In this document: positions 1 to 6,465 of the stretch, piece after piece
Numbering within the stretch: the stretch's first letter is position 1
Layout of the letters: each line of letters starts with the position of its first letter
Assembly: GCA_964398055.1 (NCBI GenBank)
Contig: CAYNLK010000007.1
Location: 62,001 to 126,000 of the forward strand
From: CAYNLK01 sp964398055
GTDB taxonomy: Bacteria > Chloroflexota > Anaerolineae > 4572-78 > J111
Length of the DNA stretch: 64,000 nucleotides
Direction: 5' to 3'
Notes under the pieces: model-generated
The model's database searches: none
Seen by the model: only the letters and a program-made list of their open reading frames with translations
What the model was told of the DNA's origin: nothing
Program-made: the position numbers and the translations under genes

Positions 1-510
1 ATCGTACAGGGTTTTGCAAACGCCCGGCTCATCGCCCATCGCCGCGGTGTAGACGCAGCCCATCTTTTGGGCCATCTGGTGCAGGTAAACGCCAACCGTC
101 ACATCGGTTTCGACGTTGAGCATGACGATATGCTTTTTGTGCAAAATACTGTTCCAGGCGACCTGGGCGCCCACCTCGGTCACGCCGGTGGCCTCCACCA
201 GGACTTCCAGGCTGTCGAGTTGGGGCAATACCAGGGCATCCTCAGTCACCACGTACATCCCCCGCCGGAGGGCGTCTTCAGCCTGCCCTGGTTTGTTGGT
301 GACACAAATCTGCGCTTCCGGCACGCCGGTTTCCTTCAGGGTGACCAGAGGGCGCTCTGGCAAAATATCGGCGATGGCGCGAGTATCCAGACCCACCATC
401 TGGTGAGTAATGTGGACCATGCCCGAGCCTTCTTGCCCGCAACCAACCAAGCCAACCAGGATCGGCTTGCCGGCTGCTTCTCGTTGCTGCAAATGTTTGT
501 TGAGTTCCAC
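1..510 (-). CDS. NAD(P)-binding homoserine-dehydrogenase-like oxidoreductase (partial, C-terminus outside window)
   Basis: The gene is cut by the window edge; 170 codons are visible. The start is a GTG at 508-510 preceded on the minus strand by GGAGC, seven bases upstream. Near the N-terminus a Rossmann nucleotide-binding loop is visible (PILVGLVGCGQEGSGM). It is followed by an alternating helix/strand pattern with EATGVTEVGA and VMLNVETDVTVG, which resembles the homoserine-dehydrogenase-like proteins that sit in sugar-acid and sugar-alcohol operons. It is the last visible gene of the minus-strand operon with kinase and aldolases, so it may oxidise or reduce the pathway substrate. A 195-base spacer holding a palindromic repeat separates it from the aldolase gene upstream. 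The exact substrate cannot be read from the sequence. Confidence 0.75.
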   Translation of the reverse strand, partial: MELNKHLQQREAAGKPILVGLVGCGQEGSGMVHITHQMVGLDTRAIADILPERPLVTLKETGVPEAQICVTNKPGQAEDALRRGMYVVTEDALVLPQLDSLEVLVEATGVTEVGAQVAWNSILHKKHIVMLNVETDVTVGVYLHQMAQKMGCVYTAAMGDEPGVCKTLYD

Positions 511-607
511 GCTCGTAGCTCCTTCAATCAGGCTGATTTCAATGGTTTGTTTCAGTTTAGGCTACTTACAAAGAATACCTGTGCCCTGGACGAGTCATTG
601 TCCCGAG

Positions 608-667
608 TTTGTGATTCGTGATGCGTGAAACGTGACGAATTCACGCATCTCGTTTCACGTTTTACAT
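608..667. repeat. Palindromic heptamer repeat (GTGATGC-GTGAAAC type), copy 1
   Basis: Seven-base units GTGATTC, GTGATGC, GTGAAAC, GTGACGA (611-638) are followed by inverted counterparts (TTCACGCATCTCGTTTCACGTTT read on the plus strand). It lies between the class II aldolase and oxidoreductase genes and could form a hairpin in the operon mRNA. A second copy lies at 13251-13318. Confidence 0.65.
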
Positions 668-705
668 TGGTCAAGATTTTGGGGTGATTCAAGTCTCAGA
701 TCTCC

Positions 706-1563
706 TTATACTTGACCCGAACAGCCTAACAGATCGAGTAATCGGCCGGCATCCGTGTAGAAATAGTCGATAGCCCGGCTGATCAGGTGGTGGTAGATGG
801 TCGCCCGCTCATCACCCGCGGCCATCATCTGGCGAAGGTCGCGGCTGGCCCCCAGGGCCATCGCTGTGTAATAACAGACTTTACTGATGCCGCTGGCGAT
901 GATTCTGGGATATTCGTCCTCGGCCAACCCCGAGGCTCCATGCATTGCCAGGGGAATGGCGACTCTGGCGTGGATCTGGCGGACTCGCGCCAAGTCAAGT
1001 TGAGGTTCGCCCTGGTAGACGCCGTGGGCGTTGCCAAACGATATCGCCAGCACATCGACGCCGGTCCGTTGCACAAAGTCGGCTGCCTGGTCGGGGTCGG
1101 TCAGGTTGGCCGCCGGCCCGCTGGCGCCGATGTTGACCGACGATCCGGCAATCCCGCCGAGTTCGGCCTCCACACAAACCCCCACGGCGTGGGCCAGCTC
1201 GACCACTTGCCGCGTCCGGCTCACATTTTCCTCATAAGGCAGGCCGGAGCCATCGAACATCACCGACGAACTGCCGGCTTTGATGGCCCTGACCACGTCC
1301 TCAAGCGAATGGCCGTGGTCGAGGATGGTGGCCACCGGGACGCTGGCCTGCCGGGCGGCGGTGACGGCGACGGCCAGGCCCAGTTCCAGCGGGATGCCGG
1401 GCGTCACCTCCTGGTTGAAGGCCAGAATCAGCGGCGCCCGCTTCATCTCGGCGGCCTTGATCGTCCCGACGATCATCTCCAGGTTGCCGGCCAGCAGGCT
1501 GGGGATGCCATATTTTTTGCGCCAGGCCTCGGCCAGAATATCCTTAGAATTAACCAGCGGCAT
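706..1563 (-). CDS. Class II (zinc) ketose-bisphosphate aldolase, GatY/KbaY/FbaA family
   Basis: The 285-residue length is normal for the family. Visible landmarks are the LDHGHS zinc-ligand motif about a third of the way in, VEAELGGIAG in the middle, and the HGASGL phosphate/zinc loop near residue 210. These enzymes reversibly cleave a phosphorylated ketose into dihydroxyacetone phosphate and an aldehyde in the cytoplasm. The ATG lies three bases past the stop of the upstream LsrF-like aldolase, whose last codons supply the ribosome binding site (GAAGGA), so the two are probably translationally coupled. The canonical DPxxLVLHG form is replaced by IPLAMHG, so the substrate is probably not fructose-1,6-bisphosphate. 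Having two unrelated aldolases in one operon is unusual. Confidence 0.88.
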   Translation of the reverse strand: MPLVNSKDILAEAWRKKYGIPSLLAGNLEMIVGTIKAAEMKRAPLILAFNQEVTPGIPLELGLAVAVTAARQASVPVATILDHGHSLEDVVRAIKAGSSSVMFDGSGLPYEENVSRTRQVVELAHAVGVCVEAELGGIAGSSVNIGASGPAANLTDPDQAADFVQRTGVDVLAISFGNAHGVYQGEPQLDLARVRQIHARVAIPLAMHGASGLAEDEYPRIIASGISKVCYYTAMALGASRDLRQMMAAGDERATIYHHLISRAIDYFYTDAGRLLDLLGCSGQV

Positions 1564-1566
1564 AAC

Positions 1567-2370
1567 TCATCCTTCCAGCATCGCCAGGGCTTCATTGACC
1601 GGGCCGCCCTGGTGCAGAATATAGGCCAGCGCCCGGATCATCCTGGCCGGATTGCGGCTCTGCCAGACATTCCGGCCAAAGGTCAGCCCGGCGGCCCCGG
1701 CCTGCCGCACCGCCTCGGCCATCCGGAGCACATCGGCCTCCGTTTCCAGGCGAGGGCCGCCGGCGGCGACCACCAGGGCCGGCGCGGCCATTTCGACCAC
1801 CTGGGCAAAGGTTTCGGCCGAGCCGGTGTAAAAGGTCTTGACGATATCGACGCCTAGCTCCATCGCTGCCCGCGAGGCATAACCGACCCGCCGGGCCGAG
1901 AATCGTTCTTCCGGCGGCACCAGTTCACCGTTGGGATAGGCGTGGACAATCACCGGCAGCCCCACCGGCTCGGCTTCCCGCACCAGCCCGGCCAGATTGG
2001 CCAGCAAGGCAGTCTGCTGGGCGCTGCCAAAGGTCACGGCCATGGCAATGGCGTCGGCGCCCAGGCGGAGGGCATCCTCGACATGACTGACCCAGACATC
2101 GTGCTCAGGATGAAGCGGCGATAGAGTGGAGGATTTCAAGATCAAGGCAATCCGGCCGGCGTATGGCTCAAAACAGCGCTCGGCCGTCCCCTTCATCATT
2201 AAAATGGCCTCAGGATTACCAGCAGCGACTTGTTCGGTGATCTGTTTGATGTTTTGCAGGCCGTCCAGTACCCCGTAACTGGGAGCGTGGTCCAGGGCCA
2301 CGGTCAGAATCCGGCCCGAGGCCGGGTTTTGCAATCGTTTGAGGTGGACTGTCTTGCCAAGATATGCCAT
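1567..2370 (-). CDS. Class I aldolase of the LsrF/DhnA (DeoC-like) family
   Basis: The 267-residue TIM-barrel protein has ALDHAPSYG near the N-terminus, typical of DhnA/LsrF-type aldolases, and DIVKTFYTG around residue 175, where the lysine is the expected Schiff-base residue. GGPRLET and GLTFGRNVWQ near the C-terminus match the phosphate-binding strands. It follows the FGGY kinase gene by 42 bases with an AAAGG ribosome binding site and is immediately followed by the class II aldolase. In the lsr operon, LsrF acts on phosphorylated autoinducer-2 downstream of a kinase of this family. Related enzymes cleave other phosphorylated sugars, so the substrate stays open. Confidence 0.85.
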   Translation of the reverse strand: MAYLGKTVHLKRLQNPASGRILTVALDHAPSYGVLDGLQNIKQITEQVAAGNPEAILMMKGTAERCFEPYAGRIALILKSSTLSPLHPEHDVWVSHVEDALRLGADAIAMAVTFGSAQQTALLANLAGLVREAEPVGLPVIVHAYPNGELVPPEERFSARRVGYASRAAMELGVDIVKTFYTGSAETFAQVVEMAAPALVVAAGGPRLETEADVLRMAEAVRQAGAAGLTFGRNVWQSRNPARMIRALAYILHQGGPVNEALAMLEG

Positions 2371-2412
2371 CGTTAACCTTTCTGAAATTATTTCTATCTG
2401 GTTGGAATCAAT

Positions 2413-3969
2413 TTATAACCGGTCGCGTAATCGAGCCAGATCCTGGAAATCGCCCTTGACGTGTTCATAGACCTGTTTGTATAACCCAAAGTATTCCATG
2501 TATCGCTCGTGATTGGCCTGGCTGGGTTCCACTGGCGGGCTGTATTTGGCCCAGGCCTTGGCCACCGAGAAATCCTCAAAAACGCCGGTGGCGACGCCGG
2601 CCAGGATGGCGTCGCCCAGCGGCGCGCCGGCGCGCTGCAACACCAGCACCGTTGGCACGTTGAAGACATCGGTGATGATCTGCCGCCACAGATTGCTAAC
2701 CGTGCCGCCTTCGTGGAAGACAATCGGGTAGTTAATCTTCAGGCCGGACTCGATGATCAGCCGGTAGGAGTCGTACAGGGCGTAGGCCACGGCCTCCATC
2801 ATCGCCCGAACCAGGTGGCCCTTGGTGTGGTTCAGCGAAAGACCAAAGACAACGCCGCGGGCCAGCGGGTCCCAGATGGGCGTCCGTTCACCCATCAGGA
2901 AGGGCAGAATGATCAAGCCGTCGCTGCCAACCGGGACCTTTTGGGCCTGCAAATTGAGCAAATCATACGAGCTAACCCCCAAAGCCCGCTCGGTTTCCAC
3001 TTCCAGTTGGGAGAAGTTGTCGCGGATATAGCGGATCGACTGGCCGCCGGTGGTGGTCGAAGGGATGGTGATGTAGGTGTTGGCCGAGTCGATGGTGAAG
3101 GCCAGGTTGATCATGGCCAGGCCGACCGGCGAGAAGTTGAACTCCCGGCTGCGATGGACCACGCCAAAGTTGCCCACCGTCCCCAGGTTGCTCATAATGT
3201 CGCCTTCGGCGATAATGCCGGCGGCAATGCAACTGGCGTTGAAATCCACCTGGCCGACCGTTACCGGCGTGCCGGCCACCAGGCCGGTTTCGGCGGCAGC
3301 CTGCGGGGTTACTTGGCCGGCAATTTCTTCACAGCGGCCCAGCTGGGGCAGGATGGCCGGGTCGATACCGATATCGGCCAGCATCTGTTGGTCGAACTTT
3401 TCACCCAGCAGATCATAGGCCACGCCGTAGAATGGGGCCGCCCCATAATTGGCCACGGCCTGGCCGGTCAACTTGAGGGTGATGAAGCCGTCGATGGTCA
3501 GGGCTTTGTGGATGCGTTTGAACGAGTCGGGCCGGTTATTCTTCTCCCACAACAGGTTGACCAACGAAGGATGGTCTTCGATGCGGTTGCCGGTGAGTTT
3601 TTGGATGCGCTCTTCACCGATATTTTCTTTGAGCCAGGCCACTTCTTTGATGGCCCGCCGGTCCATCAGGTTGTAGGCCCGGTGGATCGGTTGGTGCTCT
3701 TTATCGACCATCACCATCGAGGGCAGGGCAGAGGAAACGGCCATACCCCGAATGTCGGCCGGATTGATCCGGGCCTGGCTGAGGCAATCCTTGATCAGGT
3801 TGCAGGCGATGGTCCAGTACAGGACCGGGTCGTGCTCCGACCAGCCCGGTTTGTCGTGGTAAAATGGATACTCGCTAAAAGCAGCCCCCAGCACTTTGCC
3901 CTCGGGATTGATGATACAGGCTTTGGCCCCGCCGGTACCGTAATCGATGCCAAGTAAGTAGTCAGCCAT
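2413..3969 (-). CDS. FGGY-family carbohydrate kinase (xylulokinase/LsrK-like)
   Basis: The 518-residue protein begins with the actin-like phosphate-1 loop LLGIDYGTGGAKACI, has the AVSSALPSMVMVD strand around residue 85, and carries the second ATPase loop in the C-terminal half (FHEGGTVSNLWRQI and GAPLGDAILAGVA). FGGY kinases phosphorylate ketoses, polyols or related compounds with ATP to trap them in the cell. The start is an ATG with AAGGAAG nine bases upstream. The gene sits between the SorC-type regulator and two aldolases, so it probably makes the phosphorylated substrate that they cleave. Xylulokinase, LsrK and erythritol/erythrulose kinases are all possible subfamilies; sequence reading alone does not separate them. 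Confidence 0.88.
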   Translation of the reverse strand: MADYLLGIDYGTGGAKACIINPEGKVLGAAFSEYPFYHDKPGWSEHDPVLYWTIACNLIKDCLSQARINPADIRGMAVSSALPSMVMVDKEHQPIHRAYNLMDRRAIKEVAWLKENIGEERIQKLTGNRIEDHPSLVNLLWEKNNRPDSFKRIHKALTIDGFITLKLTGQAVANYGAAPFYGVAYDLLGEKFDQQMLADIGIDPAILPQLGRCEEIAGQVTPQAAAETGLVAGTPVTVGQVDFNASCIAAGIIAEGDIMSNLGTVGNFGVVHRSREFNFSPVGLAMINLAFTIDSANTYITIPSTTTGGQSIRYIRDNFSQLEVETERALGVSSYDLLNLQAQKVPVGSDGLIILPFLMGERTPIWDPLARGVVFGLSLNHTKGHLVRAMMEAVAYALYDSYRLIIESGLKINYPIVFHEGGTVSNLWRQIITDVFNVPTVLVLQRAGAPLGDAILAGVATGVFEDFSVAKAWAKYSPPVEPSQANHERYMEYFGLYKQVYEHVKGDFQDLARLRDRL

Positions 3970-4000
3970 ACTCTGCTTCCTTTCATTCCCTTGAAAATAA

Positions 4001-4072
4001 TTGCTTGGTTGGTTAGTTTGCTGGTTAGTTGTTCAGCCAACCAACTAACCAACCAACCAACTAACTAATCAA
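4001..4072. repeat. Short TTGGTTGG/CCAACCAA inverted repeat
   Basis: Between the regulator and kinase genes, a stretch of TTGGTTGGTTAGTT-like units is followed by complementary CCAACCAACTAACC units, with a four-base sub-period. Transcribed from the minus strand it would form a long hairpin, which could attenuate or separate regulator and kinase expression. There is no clear T-tract, so it is not called a terminator. Confidence 0.6.
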
Positions 4073-4121
4073 CTCATTAGATTGCCTAAGTTGGTGCTAT
4101 TGCCGGCGCAAGTTCACTGGT

Positions 4122-5087
4122 CTAGTTGGCTGGTTGAAGCGGCTCTTCAAGCAACCGTTGGGCCGTTCTATCGTCGGTGACCAGCACGTTGACCAATTTG
4201 CCGCGCAGCGCGGCCCGGATTACTTCAAATTTTTCATCACCGCCGGCAACGCCCATGACTCGCGGAATCCGTTTGATCTGGTCCAGGTCAAGGCCGATGA
4301 TGCGGTCACAAATTTCGTGCTGCACGGCCTGACCGTGGGCGTCAAAGAAACGCAGGGCAATATCGCCCACCGCGCCCATAGCTTCTAATTGCTCCAGGTC
4401 CTCATCGGTCAAAATACCGGCCTCCATCACCACCGAGCCGGGCGTTGGCCGGCCAATGCCGACCATAGCCATATCGGCCTGAGCGGCCAGAGCCAGCGTG
4501 TCCGAAATCTGGGGGTCGGCCAGCAGGGCATCCCGGACCATTTGGCTGCGAACAATACCCGGCGACGGGATCATGCGGGGTTTGGCCCCCAGCGTTTGCA
4601 CCATCCGGTGGATTAGATCGGCCCCATATGTTTCCGATTCCGGCCGGCCCAGTCCGCCCAGCATCTGGACTATTTTCATATCGGGCCAGGCTTGGGGAGC
4701 CAGCGCCTCCACAACTGCCTGCAGCGTCGTTCCCCAGCTAATGGACACAATCTCGTGCCCCTGGAGCGAACGCAGCAAGCACTCAGCTCCGGCCAGGCCT
4801 AATTCTTGTACGATAACCGTTTTGTTGTAACTGGTGGGTGTAACGATAACGGCCTCATCCAGTCCGTACCAGGCTTCCAATTTTCGTTCGAGGTCTGCGT
4901 TGGACTCTTGGGGAGGAACAATTGAGATTTGGACAATTCGTTCATCGCGAGCTTGTTGGAGCAAACGAGAAACCTTGATCCGCGACAGGCCAAACCGCTT
5001 ACCGATTTCTCCCTGGGTCAGGTTGTCCTCGTAGTAGGCTTTGCCCAATTTGTATAACAGTTTCTTTTTGTCGTCACTGGGTGCCAT
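4122..5087 (-). CDS. SorC/LsrR-family transcriptional regulator
   Basis: The protein has about 321 residues from the ATG at 5085-5087. An upstream ATG at 5111 lies directly on its own Shine-Dalgarno-like bases and inside an operator-like palindrome, so the inner start is preferred. The N-terminus holds a helix-turn-helix (LTQGEIGKRFGLSRIKVSRLL). The rest is the sugar-phosphate-binding domain of the SorC family (SISWGTT, VQMLGGLG, ADMAMVGIG, VMGVAGGDEK). Such regulators are usually released from DNA by the phosphorylated product of the operon kinase. It is the first gene of the operon and has a well-formed promoter flanked by two palindromes, which suggests autoregulation. Confidence 0.88.
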   Translation of the reverse strand: MAPSDDKKKLLYKLGKAYYEDNLTQGEIGKRFGLSRIKVSRLLQQARDERIVQISIVPPQESNADLERKLEAWYGLDEAVIVTPTSYNKTVIVQELGLAGAECLLRSLQGHEIVSISWGTTLQAVVEALAPQAWPDMKIVQMLGGLGRPESETYGADLIHRMVQTLGAKPRMIPSPGIVRSQMVRDALLADPQISDTLALAAQADMAMVGIGRPTPGSVVMEAGILTDEDLEQLEAMGAVGDIALRFFDAHGQAVQHEICDRIIGLDLDQIKRIPRVMGVAGGDEKFEVIRAALRGKLVNVLVTDDRTAQRLLEEPLQPAN

Positions 5088-5100
5088 AGCCGCTCTTGCA

Positions 5101-5124
5101 CATTTGAACATCCTCGTTCAGATG
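5101..5124. promoter_or_regulatory. Operator-like palindrome downstream of the sorC-type promoter
   Basis: Arms CATTTGAAC (5101-5109) and GTTCAGATG (5116-5124) pair with one mismatch across a six-base centre. The site lies just downstream of the predicted transcription start of the regulator gene and shares the TGAAC half-site with the palindrome at 5164-5179. Assignment to the adjacent SorC-type regulator is inferred. Confidence 0.5.
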
Positions 5125-5133
5125 TGCAAGCGT

Positions 5134-5162
5134 ATCTTAGCACAGTTGGGGAAGGGTGTCAA
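5134..5162 (-). promoter_or_regulatory. Sigma70-type promoter of the sugar operon
   Basis: On the minus strand a perfect TTGACA (-35, 5157-5162) is separated by 17 bases from TAAGAT (-10, 5134-5139). The predicted start of transcription is about 40 bases upstream of the regulator ATG at 5087. Confidence 0.65.
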
Positions 5163-5163
5163 A

Positions 5164-5179
5164 TGTTCAGGAGTGAACA
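5164..5179. promoter_or_regulatory. Operator-like palindrome upstream of the sorC-type promoter
   Basis: TGTTCA-ggag-TGAACA is a perfect six-base inverted repeat abutting the -35 element. A further TGAACA lies at 5182-5187. Together with 5101-5124 it brackets the promoter, an arrangement suited to binding by a tetrameric SorC-family repressor. Confidence 0.5.
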
Positions 5180-5210
5180 GATGAACAATTGACATTTTTC
5201 GGGCAGCAAT

Positions 5211-5295
5211 AAGTGCCGGGCACTTTTAGATGCAAAATATTGAGCATCTTTGTCCAAAGTAACCACACTTTATAACAGTTAAGTGCCCGGCACTT
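5211..5295. repeat. AAGTGCCGGGCACTT palindrome pair (REP-like family)
   Basis: Two short palindromes, AAGTGCCGGGCACTT (5211-5225) and AAGTGCCCGGCACTT (5281-5295), flank an inner GATGC/GCATC hairpin. The right copy touches the stop codon of the glycosyltransferase gene. It belongs to a family seen at seven places in this window. Confidence 0.7.
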
Positions 5296-6404
5296 TAGTT
5301 AGTTTCAATCTGGAGGATGAAACGGGCGACCTGTTCGGCTCCATTGGCGGCAGGGCGATTGAGGCGAGGCAAAGCCAATAGCTCAGGCAGCCGGGCCAGC
5401 CAACTGCCGTCTTCGAATTCGGTACCGGCAATGGCCAGGCCGCTCATGTGACGTTCAATGTATTGGGCCAACATCGCCGACTCTCGAAAGTGAGGCCGGG
5501 GAACATAGCCATACGGCACGTTGGCCTGGTATACCTCGGCCAGGGTGCTGTAGCCGACCTTGCCGATGACCAGATCGGCGACATTGATCAGATCAGGATG
5601 GTAATAAGTAGTGTGGTTGGGCAGCAGTACCAGATTGGGGCGTAACTCCAGTTGCTGGCTGCCGCCCGGAACAATGAAGTGAACTCCCACATGGCTTTCT
5701 AGCTGCTCCAGAAAGCTGTAATCCCAAGGCACCCCGCCCATTGTCAGCAGCACCACTTTGGCCTGGCTAGGTAGACCCAACTGGGTCCGAATCTGCTCGG
5801 CTGGGGTTTTGACCTGGCGACTAATGGGGGTGGTGGTTAGGGCGGCTGCCGGACTCGCCTGGCAAATCGGCTCGGTTTGGATGTGGTAATCGGCGGCGCG
5901 GAAGAGTGATTGCAGATAGTTGTGGTGCGGCGCGAATTGGGGTTCGTCAGGCAAATAAGTCTGATAAATCCAATCCCAGGTAAAGTTCTCGATGAGCACG
6001 CTTGGAATTTGGGCGGCCTGGGCCACGGCGATGCCAAGTGGCGCGATGTCACAGATGACCAAATTACATTTTAGCTGGCTGAGTTGCCGGGCTAACCCTT
6101 CAAGCCAGTCCCGATCAAAGGGTAGAAAATCATCCAGGCGGCGGATGGTTTCAGGCAAATCTTCGATCAGCGAGTTTTGCTGCACCAGACCGATGTCCGT
6201 TAACAGTGGATGGTAGCCAAACGGGATGGTCAGCGAGTCAGCAAAGAACCACTCTGGCACCTGGGTGAAGATTTCGAAGCGAGCGGACGGCCTCAGTTGG
6301 TGGATGGCAGCCATCACGGCCGCAGCCCGGGCGGCGTGGCCAAAGCCGTGCGGCGAGATAAAGTAGGCGATCGCGTGATTTCGGGTCATTTTCCTTGTCG
6401 TCAT
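5295..6404 (-). CDS. GT-B fold glycosyltransferase (MurG/UGT-like)
   Basis: The 369-residue protein has a glycine-rich N-terminal acceptor loop (FISPHGFGHAARA) and a C-terminal nucleotide-sugar-binding half (VVLLTMGGVPWDY near 220, DLVIGKVGYSTLAEV near 290). This is the two-Rossmann layout of GT-B enzymes and resembles the glycosyltransferase-like half of L-arabinokinases. No membrane segment is evident. Two starts are possible: the ATG at 6404, or five codons later at 6389, which has AAGG three bases upstream. It follows the ANL-DAC pair by 61 bases, a spacer filled by a palindromic repeat, so it may or may not share their transcript. The acceptor is unknown. Confidence 0.75.
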   Translation of the reverse strand: MTTRKMTRNHAIAYFISPHGFGHAARAAAVMAAIHQLRPSARFEIFTQVPEWFFADSLTIPFGYHPLLTDIGLVQQNSLIEDLPETIRRLDDFLPFDRDWLEGLARQLSQLKCNLVICDIAPLGIAVAQAAQIPSVLIENFTWDWIYQTYLPDEPQFAPHHNYLQSLFRAADYHIQTEPICQASPAAALTTTPISRQVKTPAEQIRTQLGLPSQAKVVLLTMGGVPWDYSFLEQLESHVGVHFIVPGGSQQLELRPNLVLLPNHTTYYHPDLINVADLVIGKVGYSTLAEVYQANVPYGYVPRPHFRESAMLAQYIERHMSGLAIAGTEFEDGSWLARLPELLALPRLNRPAANGAEQVARFILQIETN

Positions 6405-6410
6405 TATTCA

Positions 6411-6444
6411 GGTGACCGCTACTTTTTAAAGCGCCGGCCACCTG
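6411..6444. repeat. AGGTGACCG...CGGCCACCT palindrome (AAGTGCCGGTCAC family copy)
   Basis: An imperfect inverted repeat with arms AGGTGACCGCTACTT and AAGCGCCGGCCACCT fills the spacer between the glycosyltransferase and the second ANL-DAC gene. It is a diverged member of the dispersed family. Confidence 0.65.
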
Positions 6445-6465
6445 GGGGTAGGGTCGATGCTTGGA

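Noticed and set aside
67..621. Plus-strand frame at the left edge
   Set aside because: It is the shadow of the partial oxidoreductase on the minus strand, which has a Rossmann motif and a good ribosome binding site.
787..1857. Long plus-strand frame opposite the aldolase genes
   Set aside because: It is the antisense shadow of two well-conserved aldolases in high-GC DNA; its composition (Gly/His/Arg-rich) is not protein-like.
2509..3957. Plus-strand frame of 482 codons opposite the FGGY kinase
   Set aside because: It is antisense to a kinase with clear family motifs, with no ribosome binding site or recognisable domain.
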